Below, piece by piece: positions 43,242 through 51,210 of a stretch of DNA of 64,000 nt (its first letter is position 1; each line of letters opens with the position of its first letter). The translations under genes and the position numbers were made by a program. Under the pieces are notes generated by a model that did no database searches, was not told the DNA's origin, and saw nothing but the letters and a program-made list of their open reading frames with translations. The DNA is taken from NCBI GenBank assembly GCA_902800345.1, contig CADCDO010000038.1, positions 1-64,000 of the forward strand, read 5' to 3'. The DNA is from Fibrobacter succinogenes. Lineage in GTDB: Bacteria > Fibrobacterota > Fibrobacteria > Fibrobacterales > Fibrobacteraceae.

Positions 43242-43278
43242 CGAGAGTCGCAGCTATGCTTGCATGGATATGACCGAG
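43242..43278 (+). repeat. CGAGAGTCGC...GACCGAG hairpin
   Basis: Near-identical to the 43046-43082 copy (GCTATGCTTGCATGGAT centre). A GGGGC-TA-GCCCC palindrome follows at 43288-43299. Confidence 0.65.
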
Positions 43279-43345
43279 CCAAAGAGTTGGGGCTAGCCCC
43301 ATCCAGTCAAGTTCAGAACAAACATCCAAAAGAAGGAGAAAACTT

Positions 43346-43900
43346 ATGATTTCGTTCATCCGCAAGCATTGGGGAAACTTGGCTTTCGCCCTAGCCTCGT
43401 TCTTTTGGACGGGATGCACCGACGATGCACAACCCGTATATGGAGCCATCCAAGTTCCAAACGAAAGTTCCAGCAGCATGAGCGGAGACTGCCCTGAATG
43501 TGAATACGGCGTTCCATCCATACTTTCCAGCAGTTCCGTCGAATCTAGCAGTTCTGTCGTATCAAGCTCTAGCGAAGGAATTCCGCGCATGTCCGCAACA
43601 GAATACGGCATCATGCCCATCAACTGCTACACCACTTCCGTAAAAGCAGGCTCTTCATATACGATTTTCGAATGCGACAATGGAAAAAGATACCTTAAAG
43701 ACTACCGTAAGTATTCGGATGAACTAAGAAGCATTCTTCCCAACGACATCCTGTGGAGTGAACCGCGCGAAGGTACCGAAGGCCAAAACTGCAACTTCAA
43801 CGGACCACCGCTTTGCGTGGATAAGGTGGACTCGCAAGGGCGCCGCGTCGGAGGATGCAGACGCACCATCGAATGTCCGTCGAAGCCTTCGGAAAACTAG
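43346..43900 (+). CDS. YG(V/A)P-motif lipoprotein L8 of the rSAM island
   Basis: A 184-residue lipoprotein with leader FIRKHWGNLAFALASFFWTGC. Three Tyr-Gly motifs: PVYGAIQVP, CEYGVPSIL and TEYGIMPINC. The Ser-rich linker leads to a Cys-rich C-terminal domain homologous to L2 (IFECDNGKRYLKDY, ILPNDILW, RRTIECPSK). Unlike L2-L7 it has an AGAAGGAG ribosome-binding site. Its stop shares CTAG with the convergent gene at 43897. Candidate substrate of the radical SAM enzyme. Confidence 0.75.
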   Translation: MISFIRKHWGNLAFALASFFWTGCTDDAQPVYGAIQVPNESSSSMSGDCPECEYGVPSILSSSSVESSSSVVSSSSEGIPRMSATEYGIMPINCYTTSVKAGSSYTIFECDNGKRYLKDYRKYSDELRSILPNDILWSEPREGTEGQNCNFNGPPLCVDKVDSQGRRVGGCRRTIECPSKPSEN

Positions 43901-44640
43901 CGGAAAACGGCGGTCCTTCCGTTATCGAACTTGAGGATGACCGGTTTTCCCTGAGCCGTAAAGCTGCCGTTCCAAGAGCCGCGGTACAGATAAATTCCGT
44001 TCATGTCAAAAGCTTTGTAGCCGGTTCCCGGCGGAACGTTTCCAACGCCCTGAATTTCCTTGCCAAATTTATGAGGCAAAGAAGTCGTACCCGGATTTTC
44101 GGATTCGGCACTGAGCAAAACCTTTTTTTGAGGGAGGCGGGCAGCCTCCTCATCGGAAATTCCGCCACCCAAACCGCCTCCATACGGTCCCCAATTAGGA
44201 CACTGCGAAGGATCTGTATCACATACTTTTTTATGGAGAATGTGACGATTATTCATTTGCAGCGAATCCGGCAAAATGCGGTCCAATAAGCGTTGGGCAC
44301 TATCCTTCGTCATAACGATGATTCCCCATTCAACCCATTTTATGAACTCATAGCGCAATATTTCCGTCAAGGAACGCGTATTCGGATTCGATTGCAAGGC
44401 ATAGACAGAAGCTTTTGCAATACGAGGCATAAAGAACACTGCAACAGCAGTATCCAATGTCGAGTAATATGCTAAACCCTTTTCCAGCGAACAGTTGATA
44501 TAGGACGTATCGACATTGCACGTTTTTGTCGTATCAATATCCAGATACCCTTTCTCAAAACTAATGCCCGCATCAATAGAGAAAATATTGGACCACGCAA
44601 AAGCAGCGAGGAACGTGACGCACGCTAATAACAGTTTCAT
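43897..44640 (-). CDS. secreted protein of unknown function (tandem paralogue 1)
   Basis: A 247-residue exported protein (MKLLLACVTFLAAFAWS leader, non-lipoprotein cleavage likely). It shares with the 44677 protein: FEKGYLDIDTTKTCNVDTSY, GLAYYSTLDTAVAVFF, LRYEFIKWVEWGIIVMTKDS, ARLPQKKVLL and a C-terminus GYKAFDMNGIYLYRG...VILKFDNGRTAVFR. That tail loosely recalls type IX-type C-terminal sorting domains, but the match is weak. Glycine-rich insert PYGGGLGGG. The stop overlaps L8's stop through CTAG. Confidence 0.65.
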   Translation of the reverse strand: MKLLLACVTFLAAFAWSNIFSIDAGISFEKGYLDIDTTKTCNVDTSYINCSLEKGLAYYSTLDTAVAVFFMPRIAKASVYALQSNPNTRSLTEILRYEFIKWVEWGIIVMTKDSAQRLLDRILPDSLQMNNRHILHKKVCDTDPSQCPNWGPYGGGLGGGISDEEAARLPQKKVLLSAESENPGTTSLPHKFGKEIQGVGNVPPGTGYKAFDMNGIYLYRGSWNGSFTAQGKPVILKFDNGRTAVFR

Positions 44641-44676
44641 ACCACTACTCCTTTGTTAAACCAAATCCGGCAATTC

Positions 44677-45447
44677 CTAGCGGAATACAGCTGTTCGTCC
44701 ATTCTCGAACTTGAGTATCACCGCACGACCATGAGACTTGAACTTGCCCTGCCTCGTTCCACGGTACAGATAAATTCCGTTCACATCAAAAGCCTTGAAG
44801 CCGGTTCCTGGCGAAACGGTCCCCACGCCCTGAATCGCCTTGCTAAATTCTCGCTTCAAAGAAGTCGTACCTGGATTAACGGATTCCGCCTTCAGCAAAA
44901 CCTTTTTTTGAGGAAGGCGGGCAACGTCATCTTCAGAAAAATCCGGTGAACCGCTCCCACCCCAAAGGATCTCTCCTTGGCATGCCGAGATCATTTCTTC
45001 ATCGCAAACCTTTTTATGGATAATTTTACGTCCCTGAACATCTCTCGCTTCCGGCAAGATACGATCCAGCAAGCGTTGGGCACTATCCTTAGTCATCTTG
45101 ATAATACCCCACTCCTGCCACTTCATAAACTCATAACGCAAAACAGCCGTCATCTTGAAATCATATCCCGCAGCGGCTTGTCTTTGTTCGTCCACATTCA
45201 AGGATTTAAAAAGCTGCACCCTTGTGATTAACGGATTGAAAAGAACTGCGAATGTGGTATCCATCGTCGAATAGTACGCAAGACCTCTGTCCTGCGAGCA
45301 GTTGATATAGGTCGTATCCACATTGCAAATCTTTGCAGTGTCTACTTCCAAATACCCTTTTTCGAACTGGAACTCCGTCCAAATAAGGTTTACGCTGGAC
45401 CACGCCGAAGCAGCAAGAAACACGATGCACGCTAATAACAGTTTCAT
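44677..45447 (-). CDS. secreted protein of unknown function (tandem paralogue 2)
   Basis: A 256-residue paralogue of the preceding protein (roughly half identical by eye) with the same leader and the same C-terminal FDVNGIYLYRGT...AVILKFENGRTAVFR. Four positions of paired Cys are conserved (ICNVDTTYINC, KVCDEE...C). Encoded 36 bases upstream of the other copy on the same strand, so a tandem duplication and probable operon. Function unknown. Confidence 0.65.
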   Translation of the reverse strand: MKLLLACIVFLAASAWSSVNLIWTEFQFEKGYLEVDTAKICNVDTTYINCSQDRGLAYYSTMDTTFAVLFNPLITRVQLFKSLNVDEQRQAAAGYDFKMTAVLRYEFMKWQEWGIIKMTKDSAQRLLDRILPEARDVQGRKIIHKKVCDEEMISACQGEILWGGSGSPDFSEDDVARLPQKKVLLKAESVNPGTTSLKREFSKAIQGVGTVSPGTGFKAFDVNGIYLYRGTRQGKFKSHGRAVILKFENGRTAVFR

Positions 45448-45567
45448 ACCACGCCTCCATTGTTAAACCAAGTCCGAACACTCGTTATTAATTTAAATTC
45501 TTTCGAGACCTTTTGCAAATCCAAATTGGCAATTTGCACACTCTAAACGAATCACTCCTGAATAAAC

Positions 45568-45623
45568 GCATGGTCTCGAACGGACTTGCAATGTCCCTGA
45601 AACGCTACACGCGACTTCTGCAG
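45568..45623 (+). pseudogene. internal fragment of a radical SAM/SPASM gene
   Basis: Reads MVSNGLAMSLKRYTRLLQ against MVTNGLAMTPERYTRLLN of the intact enzyme (42282-42335). The DNA shares the exact run CGCTACACGCGACT. No start, cluster motif or downstream coding remains. A second relic of lost radical SAM copies, 2.4 kb from the first. Confidence 0.75.
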
Positions 45624-45698
45624 TTTTTATGTTGTCACAACCACTCCATTATATTATCTTTACCGACGTAAAGTTACTTTTTAACGTGGAGAACGACA

Positions 45699-47393
45699 AT
45701 GTTCAAGCATGCAAAAATTGCAGTCACCGCAGCAATTTGCACAGTAGCTCTTTTAGCATGTGGCGACGATGATAAAGCCTCATCGCCTGCCGACACCAAC
45801 TACACTTTTTCCTCATCAAAGGACTTGGCAAATACTCCATGCTCAAAAAAGATTGAAGGCAAGACCGCATATTTTGAACCCGAAGAGGCCACGCTCGCCT
45901 GCGAATACAGTGTCGAATACGAAGAATGGGTCTGGATCAACCAGGAATCGCTCGAACCCGGCAGCACGACGAGTTCCGCCGGCGGTAAAAGTTCTTCTTC
46001 GGGCAAGGCAAATTCATCCAACAGCAACGCAAAATCCTCGTCTAGCAAAACAGACGAAGCCAGTTCCTCTTCGAAAAAATCTACCGGTCCATCCAGCAGT
46101 TCCAAGGAGGAACTCCCAGAATTCGATTCGACCGCCGTTAAGTTAATAGAACCCTGCATAGTCGATAGCGTTGACAACTGCGAATACGAAACGTTTACGG
46201 ACGAACGCGACGGAAGAACTTACAAAGCCGTCAAAATCGGCACGCAGACCTGGATGACGGAGGAATTGGCGTTTAAATACAAGAGTGCGACCGTTCGAAC
46301 AGAATGCGCATCCGAAACAAAAGAATGTGGAAGCGACTCCGTTGTTTACAGTTGGTCTGCAGCAATGGATTCCGTCGGCCTGTTTTCGGACGAAGGCCTT
46401 TATTGCGGGGATTCCAGCAAATGCTATCACCCTTTACAGGTCCGCGGTGCATGCCCTGTCGGCTGGCACCTTCCTAATCTAAACGAATGGAAAACTCTTT
46501 TTACAGCCACTTCGGCCAAGACTTGGACACGTCTCAACGAATTCGGATTCGCCTTTATATACAGTGTTTTCAAGGAACCCTCCAAGAAGTTTAATCCGTA
46601 CTGGACATCAACGGAAGAAAATCGGTCTAATGGAAAAACTTATGTCAACATAATCAATTTTGGAAAAGAATTCGAAGGAGCGTCCATCAGACTAAGCGGC
46701 ACATCCTGGCATTACGACCTCAACAGCGTCCGCTGCATCAAAGACGTAGAAACACGCAAATCAAACTACAAGCCGACCTTCTTTATCGACGAACGCGACG
46801 GGGAATATTACAGAACAGTCAAAATCGGAAAGCAGCACTGGATGGCGCAAGACCTAAATTACATACTCAAAGAAACGTGCATTAGAAATCTTCCTTTAGC
46901 GTCAGAAGGGCGATCTGGCCAAAACTACACATGGGCTGCGGCAGTAGACTCCCTTGGGTTATTTAGTGATGACGCAAAAGGATGCGGAGTCTTTACAGAC
47001 TGCGTACTTGACAATCCAATAAGAGGTCTTTGCCCCAAGGGATGGCATCTTCCTGATTCCACTGAATGGGCAGAGTTATTCGACTTCGTGAAAAAAGACA
47101 ATGGCGGCAAAGGAAGTCTTCCTAGCCTCAGAGTCAATCACTACTGGGAGGCAGATAGCCTGGAATCCCCATCAACCGACCGCTACTGGCTATCCATCGC
47201 ACCTACCGGATGGCATTACTTTACTAATGGGGGAAGCTCCTACTCAATGGGTCGGTATAGTGCAAAATTCTGGACAAGAACGCAGCACAGTCCTTATTCA
47301 ATCGTCTACGTGAACATTGAAACTGAAGACGAGCCCCAGTTTTCTAGGCACATTGGGGATATCCAATTTAGCGTCCGTTGTATCGAAGACTAG
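45699..47393 (+). CDS. lipoprotein with two Fibrobacter succinogenes major domains (TIGR02145)
   Basis: A 564-residue lipoprotein (lipobox VALLAC, then GDDDK). An N-terminal module is followed by a Ser/Lys linker (~85-140). Two tandem TIGR02145 domains then follow, each opening with a DERDG(R/E)xY(K/R)(A/T)VKIGxQxWM(T/A)(E/Q)(E/D)L signature, continuing with YSWSAAMDS or YTWAAAVDS and GWHLPN or GWHLPD, and closing with VRCIKD or VRCIED. The fold is related to FGE/C-lectin-like domains. Surface ligand binding is a plausible role but unproven. It converges on a homologue with shared stop bases. Confidence 0.9.
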   Translation: MFKHAKIAVTAAICTVALLACGDDDKASSPADTNYTFSSSKDLANTPCSKKIEGKTAYFEPEEATLACEYSVEYEEWVWINQESLEPGSTTSSAGGKSSSSGKANSSNSNAKSSSSKTDEASSSSKKSTGPSSSSKEELPEFDSTAVKLIEPCIVDSVDNCEYETFTDERDGRTYKAVKIGTQTWMTEELAFKYKSATVRTECASETKECGSDSVVYSWSAAMDSVGLFSDEGLYCGDSSKCYHPLQVRGACPVGWHLPNLNEWKTLFTATSAKTWTRLNEFGFAFIYSVFKEPSKKFNPYWTSTEENRSNGKTYVNIINFGKEFEGASIRLSGTSWHYDLNSVRCIKDVETRKSNYKPTFFIDERDGEYYRTVKIGKQHWMAQDLNYILKETCIRNLPLASEGRSGQNYTWAAAVDSLGLFSDDAKGCGVFTDCVLDNPIRGLCPKGWHLPDSTEWAELFDFVKKDNGGKGSLPSLRVNHYWEADSLESPSTDRYWLSIAPTGWHYFTNGGSSYSMGRYSAKFWTRTQHSPYSIVYVNIETEDEPQFSRHIGDIQFSVRCIED

Positions 47394-49111
47394 CGGTCTT
47401 TTACGCAGCGGACAGAAGCCAAACTACCAACCCTTACTTGCCACCATGGGGCAGCTACCGCACTTATGTCAAGCACTCTATGCTTTGTAGCAGTTTTATA
47501 CACCACCCAAAATAAAGACCTAAATTCGGAATCTGCATAATACCCTAGTCCCGTGCGATCATTATGAAAGAAGAACCCCGCAGGCAAAGCAGAAAAGCCC
47601 GTTGTGTTAGTCCTTTTCCAGTCATCTTTCCAGCCATCCACCGTACGGAGAGCAGCCAAGGTGTCGCCTTTAGCCCCAGCATTTTCAAGCAAGGCATTGA
47701 TTTCTACAGTATCCGGCAGATGCCACCCCGAAGGGCAGATTCCCTGGATAGAACGGTCTATGTCACACGAATCAAAAACATCACATCCTAACATTTCTTG
47801 AAGGGACGTAGAATCGATTGCGTCAAGCCAGCCATAGAGACGCCCAAAGAGTGAACAATCGCCTTCTGTAGTGTCAGCATTCATTCCACCGCCACACCGG
47901 CTCCCCTCCGCCTTGTAGTTCAAGTTCTGGGCCATCCAAGTATCATCGCCAATCTGAACCGTCTTGTATTTTTGGCCATCACGTTCATCGGTCAGTTCTC
48001 CATATTTCACATTCGGATTCAAGAAATCGCGAGCATTTCCCTTGAGCAGCTTATGTTCCGGCTGCTCCGGAGGCGGATTGGACCAGTCAATATCACGGAC
48101 GCAACGAACAGATTTCCATATCATCACGTGCCCCGGAATACGTATACCGGTATTTTCAGTATATTCCTCCGCACCATCGTTAGCCCACGCTTCAAAAGTA
48201 GGCTTAAGAAACCATCCATCCTTCAAATTCCAGCGGTTTTCTTGAATAAAAGCACCCGAAGGCAAAGCGGAAAAACCAACAAAGTCGAATCCATCGTGTC
48301 CTTTAAAATTTTCATAATGCGACCAACCTCTTTGGGACCGAACTACTAGATCATCATCATAATAATCTTTATAAAGATAATTCACATAATCCCTTAAATA
48401 ACGGAAGTCCTTACTATTGCCCAACCGCCATCCATCGGGGCAAACTCCCTGCAAGGTTATAGGCTCGCGAGCTATAGTCGAATAATGGATGTAGTCATCG
48501 CAATAAGGATTGCATTCTTTCGCATCATCAGAAAAATATTGAAGGGAATCAAGCGCACCCGCTCTGGAATAAAGCCTTCCGTACTTGGCACAAGAATCCA
48601 GGGAAAAGTCCAAGCATATATTCAGGGTCGTATCGCCATACTCGTAGTTCAGGTTCTGTGCGAACCACTCCAAGTCCCCAATCACAATGGTCTTGTACGT
48701 CTGGCCGTCGCGCGGATCCGTAAATTCGCCGTATTCCAGTTCCTCGTTCAAGTACGGCGTAATATCAACCATCTTTCCGGGATTGGCCTTGCCAGTCTTT
48801 TTGCTCGAAGAACTCTTGGCCTTAGAACTGGACGATTTTGCCTTCGGAACAATTGTCGTATCGACAGTCCACGCCCATGAACCGCCGTCTTCATGGCATG
48901 CATAAACGGCATTCTCGGATTCCACATACGCGGTCATCTCCTCGCGAGACTTATCGCAAGGGAACGTCAAACTTCCCGCCTCCGAATTCCAAGTGTAATC
49001 ATAATCCGAAGCAGGTTCCATAGAATTGCTTTCGCTTCCGCACGCAACAAACAAAAGTGACAAAAATGGCACAGCCCACAAAAAGCAAAAAAAGTTGTTC
49101 ATATTCTTCAT
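47390..49111 (-). CDS. lipoprotein with two Fibrobacter succinogenes major domains (TIGR02145)
   Basis: A 573-residue lipoprotein (leader ending LLFVAC). An N-terminal module like that of the 45699 protein (WNSEAGSLTFPCDKS...VYACHEDGGSWAW) precedes a Ser/Lys linker (KAKSSSSKAKSSSSKK). Two TIGR02145 domains begin TDPRDGQTYKTIVIGDLEWF and TDERDGQKYKTVQIGDDTWM, with GWRLGN and GWHLPD cores, and end VRCVRD and VRCVKD. The same domain order as its convergent neighbour implies an inverted duplication. No clear ribosome-binding site; the start could also be the ATG at 49102. Confidence 0.9.
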   Translation of the reverse strand: MKNMNNFFCFLWAVPFLSLLFVACGSESNSMEPASDYDYTWNSEAGSLTFPCDKSREEMTAYVESENAVYACHEDGGSWAWTVDTTIVPKAKSSSSKAKSSSSKKTGKANPGKMVDITPYLNEELEYGEFTDPRDGQTYKTIVIGDLEWFAQNLNYEYGDTTLNICLDFSLDSCAKYGRLYSRAGALDSLQYFSDDAKECNPYCDDYIHYSTIAREPITLQGVCPDGWRLGNSKDFRYLRDYVNYLYKDYYDDDLVVRSQRGWSHYENFKGHDGFDFVGFSALPSGAFIQENRWNLKDGWFLKPTFEAWANDGAEEYTENTGIRIPGHVMIWKSVRCVRDIDWSNPPPEQPEHKLLKGNARDFLNPNVKYGELTDERDGQKYKTVQIGDDTWMAQNLNYKAEGSRCGGGMNADTTEGDCSLFGRLYGWLDAIDSTSLQEMLGCDVFDSCDIDRSIQGICPSGWHLPDTVEINALLENAGAKGDTLAALRTVDGWKDDWKRTNTTGFSALPAGFFFHNDRTGLGYYADSEFRSLFWVVYKTATKHRVLDISAVAAPWWQVRVGSLASVRCVKDR

Positions 49112-49123
49112 ATTTATAAATAT

Positions 49124-49153
49124 AAAAAGAACGACACCCGAATAAGGTGTCGT
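49124..49153 (-). terminator. terminator of the 49188 lipoprotein gene
   Basis: ACGACACC, a 7-base loop and GGTGTCGT, with a T-run on the minus strand. Confidence 0.8.
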
Positions 49154-49187
49154 CCTTCATTTTTAACAATGTCTTACAGACGAAAGA

Positions 49188-50084
49188 TTACTTGGCTTCG
49201 AAGTAATAAGTCTGGACAGTCTTTCCATCCTGGGAGAGCTGGATAATCTGCTTGCCCTTCGGGAGGTCGCCAGTAATCTTGAAGAGGTTTTCGGCAACGT
49301 ATTCGACCTTGAGGTCAGTGCCTTTGTCCTTAACCGGGAACACGCCGTTCGTTTCGCCAGCGCCAAAGCCCTTGCAGTCCTTGTGGGAGGCGATCGAAGC
49401 GACAACGGCCGGATAAGTCTTGGCAACAATCTGCGTCGAAACAGAAGAGGCGTTGCGATAGAACACTTCAAGCTTGCCATCGACAACACGCGGATCCGGG
49501 AGGTTGGCAACCTTAGAGGCGACCTGAGCGGCCGGAGCGGGTTTAGCCTTCTTGCCCTTCTTGCCCTTCTTCTTCGGAACGCCGATTTTTTCGGCAATGC
49601 TTGCGGTCGTGCTCTGGTCCAACTGCGGAATCGTCAAACGATAACCGACAATAGACTCATCGCAGTTCGTGGAATAGACAACCCACTGGTTCGAAATCTT
49701 GAGCGGTCCTTCCGGAGTACCCTGGTAGAGACCCGGTTCCACCTGGGAGTTGTAAATGTAAAGACGCAGATTCGCATTCGGATTCTGCTCAGTCGTTTCA
49801 ATCTTCATGCGGGTCTTGACATACTTGGAGCGACCAGCATAAATTCTGTAGGAGCCCAGCGGAACCTTGGTAAACTTGAACTTACCCTTGCGGAGTTCCT
49901 GGTTGAACTCGTACTTCTTGGAAAGAGTGGTGTAAATCGTGGAGTCCATACCGACGGTCGGCATTTCCAACGGCTTACCGGTGAACGCATCGCAAACTTC
50001 ACCTTCGATGGTGCCAGTCTTTTCGCAACCCGTCATAGCCAGGGCAATGAGAGCTGCGGCGCAAATACTAAGTTTCTTTTTCAT
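49188..50084 (-). CDS. lipoprotein with carboxypeptidase-regulatory-like N-terminal domain
   Basis: A 298-residue lipoprotein (leader ending LAMTGC). GTIEGEVCDAFTGKPLEMPTVG...GKFKFTKVPLGSYRIYA is a CarboxypepD_reg/CNA-B-like beta-sandwich. A Lys/Gly/Ala-rich stretch (PKKKGKKGKKAKPAPAAQ) sits in the middle, and the rest is beta-rich. Encoded downstream of rpmE with its own leader region (about 65 bases), ending at a strong terminator. Envelope role inferred only. Confidence 0.75.
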   Translation of the reverse strand: MKKKLSICAAALIALAMTGCEKTGTIEGEVCDAFTGKPLEMPTVGMDSTIYTTLSKKYEFNQELRKGKFKFTKVPLGSYRIYAGRSKYVKTRMKIETTEQNPNANLRLYIYNSQVEPGLYQGTPEGPLKISNQWVVYSTNCDESIVGYRLTIPQLDQSTTASIAEKIGVPKKKGKKGKKAKPAPAAQVASKVANLPDPRVVDGKLEVFYRNASSVSTQIVAKTYPAVVASIASHKDCKGFGAGETNGVFPVKDKGTDLKVEYVAENLFKITGDLPKGKQIIQLSQDGKTVQTYYFEAK

Positions 50085-50109
50085 CTTGCATCCTCTGAGT
50101 TAATATGAC

Positions 50110-50133
50110 AAAAGCCTCCCTTGGAAGGGAGGC
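50110..50133 (-). terminator. terminator of rpmE
   Basis: GCCTCCC-TTCCAA-GGGAGGC followed by TTTT on the minus strand. Confidence 0.85.
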
Positions 50134-50150
50134 CCCAAGCTTACGAAAAA

Positions 50151-50395
50151 TTAAGCTTCTTCTTCGGCCTTAACGGGCACAGCTTTACGAGTTTTGCGCT
50201 TTGCAGAGGTGATGTTAGCACCGCCACCATAGCGCTTGTTGAAGCTGTCGATACGGCCAGCCGTATCCACGCGATGCTGCTTGCCCGTCCAGAACGGATG
50301 GGTATCAGCCGTAATTTCCAAGGAATGTATTCTTTACCCGTATTCGCATCGACGAACACGACCGGTTGATAATTAGGGTGGATACCTTCTTTCAT
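50151..50395 (-). CDS. rpmE: 50S ribosomal protein L31, frameshifted
   Basis: L31 of the large subunit. The 5' frame reads [20 protein letters not shown] then KEYIP; the 3' frame continues [40 protein letters not shown] and ends with an acidic KAEEEA. Adding one base at the AA of 50320-50321 (read as TTT on the coding strand) gives ...[15 protein letters not shown]... and an 81-residue protein. The zinc cysteines of C+ type L31 are absent, so this is the C-minus form. A homopolymer miscall is likely, since an essential-type gene would rarely be broken alone. Confidence 0.9.
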
Positions 50396-50493
50396 TATAA
50401 AACTTCCTGTGAAGTAAAAATGTTTGGAGCCTAAATTTAGTTGATTTTTGTGATTTTGGCAAGTTGCAGCGGCTTTTTTAGTATTTTTATAGC

Positions 50494-51084
50494 ATGAAAT
50501 TTTTATTGTTGCTCTGCACCCTGCTTTTACTCGCCTGCGAAAAAGACCACCCCGTCATTAAAATCATCGAAGTCAACAAGCGTATGGTTCTCGAGGAGTG
50601 GCCCGACAGCAACTACATCGCCTCGCTGGATTCCATCTTGGCGCTAGAACCGGTCAAGAAAGGCAAAGATTCCGTCGATGTCAACCTCACCATGAATGCG
50701 TTCAAGGCGCCGGTCTTTAAACTGCCGCAATCCGTCACCGGGAAACCCAACGGATCCAAGAACGCATCGACAAAGCCGAAAAACGACAGGGCCGCCGCAA
50801 AGCACACGCAAGAAACCAAGCCCGACCATTCTGCCGAAAATTTCGTTGCCAAATTCTCGAACGCGCTCTCGGCACTCCAGTCCGACCCCTCGAACAAGAG
50901 CCTTTACAAAACTGTCACGGCAAACGACGGAGAAGACCTGTTCAAATTGCTCCGCAGGACTTACGGTGCAGGAACGCAGAACCTCCCCCGCTTTTACGTG
51001 CTCTCCTCCCTGCAGTCCGTCAACCCAGGTGTGTCGTTGGAACATCTGAACGCGGGCGATAAGGTGAGAGTTCCGAGATTATAG
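50494..51084 (+). CDS. lipoprotein with LysM-like C-terminus
   Basis: A 196-residue lipoprotein (MKFLLLLCTLLLLAC). After a charged, Lys/Pro-rich middle (~65-115), the last ~60 residues (YKTVTANDGEDLFKLLRRTY...LSSLQSVNPGVSLEHLNAGDKVRVP) resemble a LysM peptidoglycan-binding repeat with the typical N(P)xxxxLxxGxxVxVP ending. It may anchor the outer membrane to the wall. No Shine-Dalgarno; TATTTTTAT sits just upstream of the ATG, so the mRNA may be leaderless. Confidence 0.7.
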   Translation: MKFLLLLCTLLLLACEKDHPVIKIIEVNKRMVLEEWPDSNYIASLDSILALEPVKKGKDSVDVNLTMNAFKAPVFKLPQSVTGKPNGSKNASTKPKNDRAAAKHTQETKPDHSAENFVAKFSNALSALQSDPSNKSLYKTVTANDGEDLFKLLRRTYGAGTQNLPRFYVLSSLQSVNPGVSLEHLNAGDKVRVPRL

Positions 51085-51210
51085 ACCAACCCTCAAAAAA
51101 GGTGTAGTTCGTTTAGTGCAAATTGTGAAATAATTTGCTCAGATTTTTTTTATTTAACATTTAACGCCTCATTTTCGATAGTATATTAAAAAAAGAAAAA
51201 GGAGGACTAA

